NCBI RefSeq assembly: GCF_000970045.1
Contig: NZ_CP009505.1
Coordinates: 186,001 to 250,000, forward strand
DNA: 64,000 nucleotides
Direction of reading: 5' to 3'
Source: Methanosarcina sp. MTP4
GTDB lineage: Archaea > Halobacteriota > Methanosarcinia > Methanosarcinales > Methanosarcinaceae
Shown here: positions 17,957 to 26,529 of the stretch, piece by piece
Layout of the letters: the number at the start of each line of letters is the position of its first letter
Position numbering within the stretch: position 1 is the first letter of the stretch
Position numbers and translations under genes: made by a program
The notes under the pieces: model-generated
What the model was told of the DNA's origin: nothing
Database searches by the model: none
Seen by the model: only the letters and a program-made list of their open reading frames with translations

Positions 17957-18117
17957 CATAGTCAAGTACCCAAATTCCTCCCCGAATCTCAAATGAAAGT
18001 TTAACCACCGAAAGCACTGAAAACACGGAATAAAGGAAATCGGGGCACAATCCTTCCGTGCTTTCCGTGTCTTCCGTGGTTATGAAGTAAATGTAAATAT
18101 TTACGTTCGGGGCTATA
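17957..18117 (+). mobile_element. MITE-like palindromic element, copy 2
   Basis: About 161 bp, same orientation and structure as the copies at 15104 and 20488: CATAGTCAAGTACCC at the left, a long hairpin made of CACGGAAA-like units in the middle, GTAAATATTTAC near the right and GGGGCTATA at the end. It follows the AlbA_2 remnants and lies 250 bases before the DUF1616 gene. Confidence 0.75.
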
Positions 18118-18367
18118 ATGAAAAAAAGACGGTGGGAAAGAAGAAATAGAGTGAACGTAAAACCGCAATAAAATCGAAAAATTTACATAGTCGAAGTGAG
18201 GAAAGAGAGTATGCCAAAACGGTTGAAAAATAAAAATAAAGGTATGGAATGCGCATATCAGGGGGACCAGGCAAATCGGGGGAACTAAGCAAAAGAATAA
18301 AAAAGGATAAAAAAATATTAGACATTCCTTAAAGATAATTGTTGATGAGATTTTTTTCTTAAAAAAG

Positions 18368-19357
18368 ATGAGCCTGATGAGCCCCATGAACCGAATGAAT
18401 GGAAAAAAAGTGCCCTCTGACCTTTTACTCGTAACCGGCCTCGTACTCCTGACTGACTTTTTCGTGCTTATGCCGGGGCTCAATGAGACTTTCCTGCGGA
18501 CAGTGCTCGGGCTGCCCCTGGTGCTCTTCCTGCCGGGGTATGCGCTGATAGCAGCGCTCTTTCCTGCAAAATCCGACCTGGACGGGATCGAGAGGGTTGC
18601 GCTTTCCTTCGGGCTGAGCATAGCTGTCGTGCCCCTGATAGGGCTGGGGCTGAACTATACCTCCTGGGGGATCAGGCTTGTGCCGGTCCTGATAAGTATC
18701 TCGCTTTTTACGCTCCTCATGTGCGGGCTTGCCTATTTCCGGAGGGAACAGCTTCCCGAAGCCGGGAGGTTCGAGGTCTCTTTCAGGGCAGGGGCAGAGG
18801 CACTAAGGGCGGAGGTCCTGGAAAAGCCCGAATCCCGGACCGACATAATACTCACAATCATCCTTATCCTCTCCATCCTCGCCTCGGTCGTAACCCTGGG
18901 CTATGTCATCGTGACCCCGAAGGAAGGGGAGCACTTCACAGAGTTCTACATCCTGGGGCCGGAAGGGATGGCTGACAACTACCCCACGGACTACGTGCTC
19001 GGGGAAAGCGGGACCGTCATCTTCGGGGTCGTAAACCACGAATACAGGGCCGTGAACTACAGCCTGGAAGTCCGGCTGGACAACAAATCCCTGCCGCTCC
19101 CCGAGGACGTAAGCCACGTCCGCCTCGGCCACAACGTGACCTGGGAAAGGCCGCTTACCATCACCCCGCCCGCCGAAGGAAAAGACATGAAGCTCGAGTT
19201 CCTGCTCTTCAACGATACTGAACAGGAAGTCCCCTACCGCGACCTCCACCTCTGGATCAACGTAAACGCAACGGCAGAAGAGAGTGAAAAAGAGGACGGG
19301 AAAGGGGATGAAAATGGGACCGAAAAAGGGACCGAAATAGAGGAGGCAGCGAAGTGA
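18368..19357 (+). CDS. DUF1616-type membrane protein
   Basis: 329 residues. Four membrane helices in the first 125 residues (MPGLNETFLRTVLGLPLVLF, then a PGYALIAALFP loop) match DUF1616 proteins; a further helix at about 165-187 leads to an outer domain with several N-glycosylation sites (NYS, NVT, NDT) and an acidic C-terminal tail. Function is unknown; such proteins are often beside glycan or surface genes. Several ATGs are clustered at the start and none has a strong ribosome site, so the start is uncertain by about ten codons. It overlaps the next gene by GTGA. Confidence 0.75.
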   Translation: MSLMSPMNRMNGKKVPSDLLLVTGLVLLTDFFVLMPGLNETFLRTVLGLPLVLFLPGYALIAALFPAKSDLDGIERVALSFGLSIAVVPLIGLGLNYTSWGIRLVPVLISISLFTLLMCGLAYFRREQLPEAGRFEVSFRAGAEALRAEVLEKPESRTDIILTIILILSILASVVTLGYVIVTPKEGEHFTEFYILGPEGMADNYPTDYVLGESGTVIFGVVNHEYRAVNYSLEVRLDNKSLPLPEDVSHVRLGHNVTWERPLTITPPAEGKDMKLEFLLFNDTEQEVPYRDLHLWINVNATAEESEKEDGKGDENGTEKGTEIEEAAK

Positions 19358-20361
19358 GCCCGAAAACCTCAACCCTCCCGGGAAAGCTGAAAGAAACGAG
19401 TAAAGGGGGCGGGACAAGTAAAGGGAGCGGAAGAAGTCCCGGAGCAAAGTCCGGAACAAAGTCAGGGGTAAAGTCCGAAGGAAGGTCCGGAGGGAAATCC
19501 CGGACAAACCCCGGAGTAAAAATCAAGACAAAGCCGGTAGGAAAGCCGCTTAAATCAGGACGGACAGCGGCTTCAGGGACAGGGGAACTTCAAAAATATG
19601 TGCTTCCCGTAGGCCTTCCCGTCCTTGCCATCGCCCTTGCCGAGTTCCTGATCTTCTCGGGAAATATGGGGGCTTCGGTCTGGCTGCACATCGGGACCAT
19701 AACCGCCCTTGCCCTTTCCTCGATGTTCATCCGGGAGCAGGAAATCATCCGGCTCCACCAGGCCCTTATGCTGCTCCCGATCCTGCGCCTGGTCAACCTG
19801 TCCATGCCGGTCTTCTTCGATACCACCCTTTATACCTTCATCTTCATCTACGGGCCCCTGGCAATCCCTGCGGCAATCGTGGCCTGGCACCAGCGGCCTG
19901 GCCTTGAGGAGCTCGGAATCACAAGCGATAAACTCGGGCACTACATGCTTCTCTCGGTTCCCCTGGGCTTTTTGCTTGGTCTTGGGGAATACGCGACCAT
20001 CCGGACAGGGTACCTGATCCCGGACCTCTCCTTCAAGAACCTGCTCATGCTAACCATAGTAATGGTCTTCTTCGTGGGGCTTGTCGAAGAAGTCATTTTC
20101 AGGTCCATCCTCCAGACCCGGCTTGAAAAGGTGCTGGGCATAAAAGAAGCCCTGATTATAACGAGCCTCCTTTTCGGGCTCATGCACTCGGGCTACGGCA
20201 CTCCTTACGAAATCCTCTATACGGGTTTTGTCGGGCTCATCATGGGCGTCGCCTTTCTCAGGACCCGCAGCCTTCCCTTCATCGCGGTTCTCCACGGCTT
20301 CGTGAACGTTTTCCTCTTCGGGATCATCCCGCACCTGCACGAAGCCTACGGGCTCTTTTGA
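19354..20361 (+). CDS. CPBP-family intramembrane metalloprotease
   Basis: 335 residues from a GTG that overlaps the upstream stop. Residues 1-70 are a Lys/Gly/Ser-rich basic segment made of loosely repeated KSGTKSG-like units, unusual for the family. The rest has seven or eight membrane segments and the CAAX/CPBP motifs: EEVIFRSILQTRLEK (catalytic Glu pair), FGLMHSGYGT (His) and VLHGFVNVF (second His). These proteases cleave within membranes or process prenylated or secreted substrates. Coupling to the DUF1616 gene suggests a joint role at the membrane. Confidence 0.85.
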   Translation: MSPKTSTLPGKLKETSKGGGTSKGSGRSPGAKSGTKSGVKSEGRSGGKSRTNPGVKIKTKPVGKPLKSGRTAASGTGELQKYVLPVGLPVLAIALAEFLIFSGNMGASVWLHIGTITALALSSMFIREQEIIRLHQALMLLPILRLVNLSMPVFFDTTLYTFIFIYGPLAIPAAIVAWHQRPGLEELGITSDKLGHYMLLSVPLGFLLGLGEYATIRTGYLIPDLSFKNLLMLTIVMVFFVGLVEEVIFRSILQTRLEKVLGIKEALIITSLLFGLMHSGYGTPYEILYTGFVGLIMGVAFLRTRSLPFIAVLHGFVNVFLFGIIPHLHEAYGLF

Positions 20362-20487
20362 AAAAACCGGAGGAAATGGGCGAAATGGGGAAAAATCGGG
20401 GGAGATCTGCATCCGACATATTAATAAAGTTTAGAACTAAGGGAAGTCCAAAAGTTTAATAGTCTGTATTAAAATACTTATGGGAAA

Positions 20488-20650
20488 CTATAGTCAAGTA
20501 CCCAAATTCCTTCCCCAATCTCAAATTAAAGTTTAACCACAGAAAGCACTGAAAACACGGAATAAAGGAAATAGGTGTACAATCCTTCCGTGCTTTCCGT
20601 GTCTTCCGTGCTTATAAAGTAAGTGTAAATATTTACGTTCGGGACTATAG
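20488..20650 (+). mobile_element. MITE-like palindromic element, copy 3 (perfect 8-bp terminal inverted repeats)
   Basis: 163 bp bounded by CTATAGTC and its exact complement GACTATAG. Inside is a long imperfect palindrome built from CACGGAA units, then the 12-bp palindrome GTAAATATTTAC. No gene. It lies between the protease gene and the first surface-protein paralogue. This copy shows the ends most clearly. Confidence 0.8.
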
Positions 20651-20868
20651 TAGGGAAAGTACAAAGAAACCGCAAAGAAACCTTAAGGAAAAAGTGATAA
20701 ACTGCGGAATACGGTCCCTTCCCATCCCTCATGCCGGACAGCCGGAAAGAGTCCTGCAAACCAACTGAGTAAACTAAAAATAAAAGTACGTTCAAGTTTA
20801 TCGCATAAAACCGGAAGTTTCATTATTAATATTATAATTAAGAAATCTGCTAAAAAGGAGTTATTATT

Positions 20869-21795
20869 GTGAAAAAAGACACTGGGAATAATTGCAGGAG
20901 GAACGAAATTCTGAGTTCCGCCGCCTGCCTGTCAGTACTGCTTCTTGCCTTACTGCTTGCATCCCCCCTGGCATCCGCCGACGCTGTCACGGAGTGGGAA
21001 ATAGCCCCCTCAAGCCCCTACGTTGGAAACACCCTGGTCATAACCGGCACTTCCGCCCCGGACCAGACCCTCAATGCCGATGTCAGTTTTGAAAGAAGCG
21101 TAGGCGTATCCGGAGGGGAGTATGAGTACGTGATCAATGAAGTGAAAATCCCTTCCGCGGACAACAACCGCTTCACAGTGCGTGCCGAAGGCGTGAAAGA
21201 CCTGAACGTGAGAGCACTCTTCGTCACTCTCAGCAAAGACGCCACCGACGGAGTCGCCGAGATCTCCCAGTCCCACGTACCCCCCCTGACCTATAAAGTC
21301 AAGATGGACGGAGATGCCCTGGACGGCCAGTCCCGTGTAAACCTCAGGATCACCGCAGCCCAGACAATAGACACCGACTCCGAAGGAAACCTGAGGTTCG
21401 AGTATGACACCGACGGCCTGCCCGCAGGGGAATACGATATAAGCATTGAGGGGGTCACAAAAACCATAACCCTCAAAGCAAAGAGCTCATCCGGAGGAAG
21501 TTCGGGTACAGGTTCCGCAACCATAAGGTCGGTTGAGCCCGAAGAGCCCACCCCCGAAGAAGAAAACGAAACCCGGGAAATGACAGAATCCGATGAAGAA
21601 GCTTCCGAAGGAGAAAGCGGAGACGAAGCCTCAAAAGCCTCCGGAAACGAAGCTGAAGAAGAACAGCCAGAGTCCGAACCCGCAGCCGAAGAAACCCCTG
21701 AAGAAGAGGAACCCTCCGCAGACGGAAGCTTCATGGTCTGGGGAATCCTGGGAAGCTTGCTGGTAATCTCCCTCATCCGGAAATCTGGGAAATAA
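20869..21795 (+). CDS. Secreted membrane-anchored surface protein, paralogue A1
   Basis: 308 residues from GTG with GGAG eight bases upstream. A signal peptide (about 1-38) is followed by a beta-rich domain of about 180 residues shared with the proteins at 23021 and 33576: WEIAPSSPYVGNTL, FTVRAEGVKDLNVRA, then VPP...YKVKMDGDAL and TDSEGNLRFEYDTDGLPAGEY. A Glu/Ser/Pro-rich stalk (about 225-285) leads to a C-terminal helix and basic tail. The product would stand outside the cell on a membrane anchor. I know no function for this domain; it looks Ig-like. Confidence 0.75.
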   Translation: MKKDTGNNCRRNEILSSAACLSVLLLALLLASPLASADAVTEWEIAPSSPYVGNTLVITGTSAPDQTLNADVSFERSVGVSGGEYEYVINEVKIPSADNNRFTVRAEGVKDLNVRALFVTLSKDATDGVAEISQSHVPPLTYKVKMDGDALDGQSRVNLRITAAQTIDTDSEGNLRFEYDTDGLPAGEYDISIEGVTKTITLKAKSSSGGSSGTGSATIRSVEPEEPTPEEENETREMTESDEEASEGESGDEASKASGNEAEEEQPESEPAAEETPEEEEPSADGSFMVWGILGSLLVISLIRKSGK

Positions 21796-21873
21796 AAATT
21801 GAATCAAACCCGGTAAACCGCCTCCGGAGATAATACGCAGCTTGCCGGAAAAACAACCAAAAAGGAAGGACCG

Positions 21874-21950
21874 GGCAGAAAAGGAAGAATTCCCCTCCTT
21901 TTTTTCTGCCTCCTTTTTTCCTGCCTCCTTTTTTCCTGCCTCCTTTTCTT
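21874..21950 (+). terminator. Hairpin and pyrimidine-rich tract after A1
   Basis: GGCAGAAAAGGA pairs with TCCTTTTTTTCTGCC (three extra T), followed by three 15-bp units CTGCCTCCTTTTTTC (21906-21950) and further T/C-rich DNA to about 22040. U-rich RNA is the usual archaeal termination signal, so this probably ends A1 transcription. Confidence 0.55.
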
Positions 21951-22317
21951 TCCTCATATCTTCTTTCCTTTCTGCCCCTTCCTTTCTGTCATTTTTTTCC
22001 TATCCTCCTTCCTTTTTCTCAGTCCTTCCCCCCTTCCTAACGAACCCCCGCGTTTTTGCCGGGACGATTTTTTCCTCTTTTTGAAAGACAGACCGCTTCA
22101 CCTTATTCCGGACCACCCCTATTTGAGCCGGGGGCAGGAGGAAAGCCGGAAAGCCAGAAAGCACGCACGGTTTCAAGCCAAAAATCCGGGGAAAACCCTC
22201 CCGTCTGGCTAAAATATATGAAAAAATAAAAAAGATAAAAAAGATAAAAAAGGAAAATTGAGACGAAAGATGTGGGAAATGAAAAAGTGGAGGGCAAAGT
22301 AGCCGGGATCTCGGGGG

Positions 22318-22578
22318 TTAAAGGATCTCGGCTACCTTGAAGAGGACAATAGCCGCAAAACAGAAAAGCAGCGGCAGGATTGCCAGATTAAAGGAACTGT
22401 CAAGGGATTTATTCCACTTATCCGATGCCGAAAGGACCTCTTTTAAAGAGAGGAACGCTATGAGCCCAACTGTCACTGCAGCTCCGTACTGGGGGAGTCC
22501 CGGGCTTGTGATCATTGAAATGGCACTTGAGGAAATAGCGCTTGAAGAGATCGCTGATGAGATGATGCTTAGTAGTAT
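22318..22578 (-). CDS. Small two-helix membrane protein C1, apparent ATA start
   Basis: From the ATG at 22515 the product is 65 residues with two hydrophobic segments (AAVTVGLIAFLSL and NLAILPLLFCFAAIVLF). That ATG has no ribosome site. In frame 63 bases upstream, an ATA at 22578 is preceded, eight bases away, by GGAGG (22587-22591); starting there gives 86 residues with an Ile/Ser-rich N-terminus (SSAISSSAIS). The copy at 26255 is identical except for one Ile/Val change and keeps the same ATA and GGAGG. An 87-codon frame on the other strand is equally open, but has no ribosome site and is not hydrophobic. Function unknown. Confidence 0.6.
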   Translation of the reverse strand: MLLSIISSAISSSAISSSAISMITSPGLPQYGAAVTVGLIAFLSLKEVLSASDKWNKSLDSSFNLAILPLLFCFAAIVLFKVAEIL

Positions 22579-22592
22579 GAATTATTCCTCCT

Positions 22593-23020
22593 GCAAATAG
22601 TTCTAAAGCAAGCAAATTTATGATGTTACATAAGAAGACCGAATCATATAAAAAACTTTTGATTTTGATTATATCATTGGTATATAAAATTAATAGGGTA
22701 AGTGCCACAAAAAAACAAAATGTAAATTAAAATAGATGTTAGTAGGCATCTTTTTAAATTCCAAAGGAACTTTTAAATACCTCTAATTAGATGTTTCATT
22801 ATACGAATAGAGGTCAAAACAACTAAAATTAAATATATTAGTAAGTATTATAAAACGTTGACTATTAACAAAACTTATATCGAGTGGAGATTAGAGTATC
22901 CGTAAAAAACTCGTAAAGAGCTCACAACTTTCTAAATTATTTATCGAGATCATGTTTCAGGATTTTGGCATCGGTATATATAATATTTCAGACCAGGTCC
23001 CGAAAAAAGAGAGTCATTCC
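22593..23020. other. A/T-rich intergenic region between C1 and A2
   Basis: No gene seen. It must hold the divergent promoters of C1 (minus) and A2 (plus). Several TATA-like runs are present, and none is clearly better than the others. Confidence 0.45.
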
Positions 23021-23995
23021 ATGAAATATAATCCAGATCCCCGCAAATCTCGAAAAAGACAGGCTGCCCTTACAGCCCTTCTTTCCATCCTTGTCTTTGC
23101 CTTGCTAACCGTTTCTCCTGCGGGGGCAGCCGTCAGTGCCTGGGAAATTTCTCCCGAAAACCCGGTTGTGGGCGACACCCTCCGGATAAAAGGAACTGCG
23201 TCCCCGGAAGAGGAAATAGATGTGACCGTAACCTTCGAACAAAATGCCCCGGTTTCCGGGGGGAAGTACGAGTACATCCTGGAAGACGTGGAGATCCCTG
23301 ACGGGTTCGATAACACCTTTACGGTCCGGGCAAGCGGGGTAGAGGACCTGAACGTAAGGGTGAAAATCCTTATCTGGATTACGATAAGCTCGGAGGCATC
23401 GGGGGGTGACGCAACCGTTTCCCAGTCAAGAGTCCCGCCAGGGACCTACATGATAAGGATTGACGGGAATGCCGAAAGTGGGGCTTCGACAACGGACCTG
23501 AAGATCACGGCTCGCCAGCGGATAAAAGCCGATTCTGAAGGGGACTTTAGCTATTCCTATAATACAAAAGCCGTCCCGCCGGGGGACTTTGAAATAAAGG
23601 TGGGAGGCAGCACAAAAACAATCTCGCTCGACTCTGAACCTGCCAGGGTGCCAACCCCTGCCCTTCCGGCAGCCCAGGCAACGCCTGCAGCGGAACAGGA
23701 ACCGGAACAAGAAGAACCTCCCGAAACCCGGGAAGAACCTCTGGGACAGGATATAACCCCGGGAGAAAGTGGGGATGCAGGAAACCTGGAAACGCATGTC
23801 CCGGGATATGAAGCCCCGAAACCCGCAGTCCCTAGGGAAACCGGGTTCCTGCTTGACAAAAGCTATGTACTGGGAGGAATCGGGGCCTCAGCCCTTGCAC
23901 TGATCATAATTTCAAAAAGAAACGGGAAAAAGGGATCTTCGAAGACATCCCCGAAGGAGCAGAGACAGCCGGAAACCGATGGCCCGGAAAAGTAA
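23021..23995 (+). CDS. Secreted membrane-anchored surface protein, paralogue A2
   Basis: 324 residues. The frame opens at 22952, but the ATG at 23021 gives a normal basic N-terminus (RKSRKRQ) and hydrophobic signal core ending at PAGAA. The mature domain matches A1 and A3: WEISPENPVVGDTL, FTVRASGVEDLNVRV, SRVPPGTYMIRIDGNA, ADSEGDFSYSYNTKAVPPGD. A Pro/Glu-rich stalk and a C-terminal helix with a basic tail follow. It lies 85 bases before B1 with a repeat of ribosome-site-like units between them, so A2 and B1 are probably one transcript. Confidence 0.75.
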   Translation: MKYNPDPRKSRKRQAALTALLSILVFALLTVSPAGAAVSAWEISPENPVVGDTLRIKGTASPEEEIDVTVTFEQNAPVSGGKYEYILEDVEIPDGFDNTFTVRASGVEDLNVRVKILIWITISSEASGGDATVSQSRVPPGTYMIRIDGNAESGASTTDLKITARQRIKADSEGDFSYSYNTKAVPPGDFEIKVGGSTKTISLDSEPARVPTPALPAAQATPAAEQEPEQEEPPETREEPLGQDITPGESGDAGNLETHVPGYEAPKPAVPRETGFLLDKSYVLGGIGASALALIIISKRNGKKGSSKTSPKEQRQPETDGPEK

Positions 23996-23997
23996 CG

Positions 23998-24066
23998 GGG
24001 AGTTGAAAAGGGAGTGAAATGGAGAGTAAAAAGGGAGTGAAACGGAGAGTAAAAAGGGAGTGAAAC
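23998..24066 (+). repeat. 23-bp tandem repeat directly before the B1 ribosome site
   Basis: Two exact units of GGAGAGTAAAAAGGGAGTGA plus AAC (24021-24043, 24044-24066), with a degenerate third unit before them. Each unit contains GGAG and GGGAGTGA, both similar to a Shine-Dalgarno site, and the array runs straight into the real GGAGG of B1. Confidence 0.8.
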
Positions 24067-24079
24067 GGAGGAATAAAGT

Positions 24080-25924
24080 TTGAGAAAGAGTTTGTTGATA
24101 TTATTAGCACTAACCATTTTCATATTAAGTTCTGCAACAGCAGTGGCATGTGAGGCAGAACCCATTGCCAACCTGACTTTTGGCGACATGGAAGTATACT
24201 TCCTGGACCATACAGGAAACCCGGAGGAAGGGAACTGGATAAGCCTGGGAGGCCCTGCCGGGGTCAGCGAGATCCGGCTCCCAAGTCCTATTAAAATCAC
24301 ATACGACGGCCCCAAATCCAGGGGATACGGAGGGGTTTCCGCAACCCTGCATAAAGGTGCAGAGGAAGCGTATACGGTAAGCTACCCCTATACCACCCAC
24401 CCCTTATATCTGCCTGATGAAAACGTGACCATGAGCTTCCGGGGAGAGCCGGGATTGGCAGGGGACGTGGTCATCTATCTCTTCAAGCCAAGTTCGGGTT
24501 CCGTACGCGGAGTCCTTGATACCCTCCTGGCAGGTGAGAACGTAGACTGCCTGAGTGACCTTTTCCACGAGAACATGGACGGGTACTATGAGACATTCCC
24601 GGCCTCCCTGGACGGGAACGGAGATCTCCTTGACCACGACTTCGGCCCCATGGAAGCCGGGCAGTACTGCATAGTGCTGCTTCAGGACAACGGGGACAAG
24701 AGCCTTACAGTCCTTTCGGCAACTGCGTTTATGGTTGTGGAATACGAGCTGGAGATCACAGCGGAAAGCATCGTGAAAGGCAATAACCTGGACATAAGCC
24801 TGGAACTGCCCGGCGTACCCGAAACCGACGACTGCAGCTACGGGGCAGTGCTGATCAGGGATCAGGCATACAAAGCCAACATCGAGATCGATTCCGACGG
24901 CACCCGGGCAGGGACTTCCGTCATAGTAAACGAAATAGACGTCATCGAGGAATTTGACATAAATTCTTCAAACTACAGGTCAAAGCTGAGCAAAGGCGAA
25001 CTCCAGACCGAACTCCAGACCATGATGGGAGAAGGGAAAGGCGCGATATCACTGGGGGTAGAGGGAAAGAATACCCTTTCACTTACCGCTTTTGACCTTC
25101 CTGTAGGAGACTACGTCCTGCTTGCAGCCGTATACCAGCCAGGCAAGGGGCTTGTTGCCCTTGGCCAGGAAGAACTGGAGATCAAGGTGCCGGGCAAGAA
25201 AAAAAGTAAAGGCAGCAGCTCAGGCGGCGGAGGCGGCGGAGGGGGAGGGTCTCCCGAACCCGCAAGTAACGTCCGTAAAAAGGAACTTGCCCAGCAGTTC
25301 GTTACTAACGGGAACCGCATCAGATTCGAGTTAACGCAGAGAGCCACCTCTGTAGGGTACGTGGAATTCGACGCCAAAAAGAGTGTAGGGAAAACCACAA
25401 CCATTATCGAGGAACTGAAAAGCAGGTCAACCCTGACCCCTACCGAACCCGAAGGAGAAGTCTACAGGTACCTGAATATCTGGGTCGGAAACGGAGGCTT
25501 TGCAACCCCGGAAAACATTGAAGGCGCAGTTGTGGGCTTCAGGGTGAGCAGGGACTGGATCATTGAAAACAACGTTGATGCGGACTCAATAATTCTCCAG
25601 CATTTCAGTGAGAGCCGGTGGAATCTCCTTCCGACTACAAGAATCGGGGAAGACGAAGAATACATCTACTTCGAAGCTGAAACCCCGGGATTCTCCCCGT
25701 TTGCGATTACCACAAGCGGCAAGAGTATAATACTGCTTGAGCAGACAGGTGGGGAAGAAGATCCGCTTTCCGTAGGAACAAATACACCGGAACAGGAACC
25801 CGGGCTTGAACCTGAAACCTCTGGAAAGTTTCCGGCATGGTTTTCGAAAATCGCCAGTTTCTTAGTAGGAGTTATGATGGTAGTTATGATCGGATTGGCC
25901 CTGAAGAAGAAAGAAGAGCCGTAA
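24080..25924 (+). CDS. PGF-pre-PGF domain surface protein B1
   Basis: 614 residues from TTG, with GGAGG eight bases upstream. Signal peptide to about residue 25; an N-terminal region of about 330 residues shared with B2 (YPYTTHPLYLP, GPMEAGQYCIVLLQD, LSATAFMVVEYELEI); a Gly-rich linker; then the PGF-pre-PGF-type domain at about 400-555 (KELAQQFVTNGNRIRFE, INIWVGNGG-like, ETPGFSPFAITTSG); an acidic/Pro stalk; and a terminal helix (GVMMVVMIGLAL) with a KKKEEP tail. The PGF-type domain is found in methanogen surface proteins. Function beyond display at the cell surface is unknown. Confidence 0.82.
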   Translation: MRKSLLILLALTIFILSSATAVACEAEPIANLTFGDMEVYFLDHTGNPEEGNWISLGGPAGVSEIRLPSPIKITYDGPKSRGYGGVSATLHKGAEEAYTVSYPYTTHPLYLPDENVTMSFRGEPGLAGDVVIYLFKPSSGSVRGVLDTLLAGENVDCLSDLFHENMDGYYETFPASLDGNGDLLDHDFGPMEAGQYCIVLLQDNGDKSLTVLSATAFMVVEYELEITAESIVKGNNLDISLELPGVPETDDCSYGAVLIRDQAYKANIEIDSDGTRAGTSVIVNEIDVIEEFDINSSNYRSKLSKGELQTELQTMMGEGKGAISLGVEGKNTLSLTAFDLPVGDYVLLAAVYQPGKGLVALGQEELEIKVPGKKKSKGSSSGGGGGGGGGSPEPASNVRKKELAQQFVTNGNRIRFELTQRATSVGYVEFDAKKSVGKTTTIIEELKSRSTLTPTEPEGEVYRYLNIWVGNGGFATPENIEGAVVGFRVSRDWIIENNVDADSIILQHFSESRWNLLPTTRIGEDEEYIYFEAETPGFSPFAITTSGKSIILLEQTGGEEDPLSVGTNTPEQEPGLEPETSGKFPAWFSKIASFLVGVMMVVMIGLALKKKEEP

Positions 25925-25980
25925 ACCCGAAAAAAACTCTAAAAAACATAAACACTGCACCGGAAGCAAAATTACGCGAG

Positions 25981-26018
25981 AAACAGAAGGCTCAGAGTCT
26001 TCTGTTTTCAATCTTTTT
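25981..26018 (+). terminator. Hairpin with T run after B1
   Basis: AAACAGAAG (25981-25989) pairs with CTTCTGTTT (25999-26007) and is followed by CTTTTTT at 26012-26018. It starts 57 bases after the B1 stop. Shape and place suit a transcript end. Confidence 0.6.
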
Positions 26019-26254
26019 TAAAAAGCTTTTTTACCTTCAATTTCTCTACCTTCAATTCTACTTTCCCTTATTTTTCACATCCGTGCTTCGTGAACTAACC
26101 CCCATGCCGGCCTTCGGTTGTTGAGGAAGGGGTCTCCCCGTCTGCGAGTTAAACAGTGATAAAAAATGGGGACGAAATGGGAGTAAAAAAATGGAGAAGA
26201 AACAAGAGTAAAAAAGTAGAGAATAAAAGGGGAAGAAAAGAAGAATTCCGGGAA

Positions 26255-26515
26255 TTAAAGTATCTCTGCGACCTTGAAAAGGACAATCGCTGCAAAACAG
26301 AAAAGCAGCGGCAGGATTGCCAGGTTAAAAGAACTGTCAAGGGATTTATTCCATTTGTCTGATGCCGAAAGGACCTCTTTTAAAGAGAGGAACGCTATGA
26401 GCCCAACTGTCACTGCAGCTCCGTACTGGGGGAGTCCCGGGCTTGTGACCATTGAAATGGCACTTGAGGAAATAGCGCTTGAAGAGATCGCCGATGAGAT
26501 GATGCTTAGTAGTAT
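26255..26515 (-). CDS. Small two-helix membrane protein C2, apparent ATA start
   Basis: Second copy of the protein at 22318. The 65 residues from the ATG at 26452 differ by one Val/Ile; several third-position changes separate the DNA. As in C1, the only ribosome site is GGAGG (26524-26528), eight bases before an in-frame ATA at 26515, and the internal ATG has none. Similarity ends just beyond the ribosome site and the stop codon, so only the gene was duplicated or is kept alike by gene conversion. Each copy stands near a PGF-pre-PGF gene on the opposite strand. Confidence 0.6.
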   Translation of the reverse strand: MLLSIISSAISSSAISSSAISMVTSPGLPQYGAAVTVGLIAFLSLKEVLSASDKWNKSLDSSFNLAILPLLFCFAAIVLFKVAEIL

Positions 26516-26529
26516 AAATTATTCCTCCT

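Noticed and set aside
17804-17992. Minus-strand frame into palindromic element copy 2
   Set aside because: Half of it lies in the element; no motif or start signal.
22337-22600. 87-codon + strand frame opposite C1 (and 26274-26537 opposite C2)
   Set aside because: No ribosome site at its TTG and two non-conservative changes between the copies; the minus strand gives a two-helix protein with a ribosome site. Not fully excluded, because silent positions coincide in the two frames.
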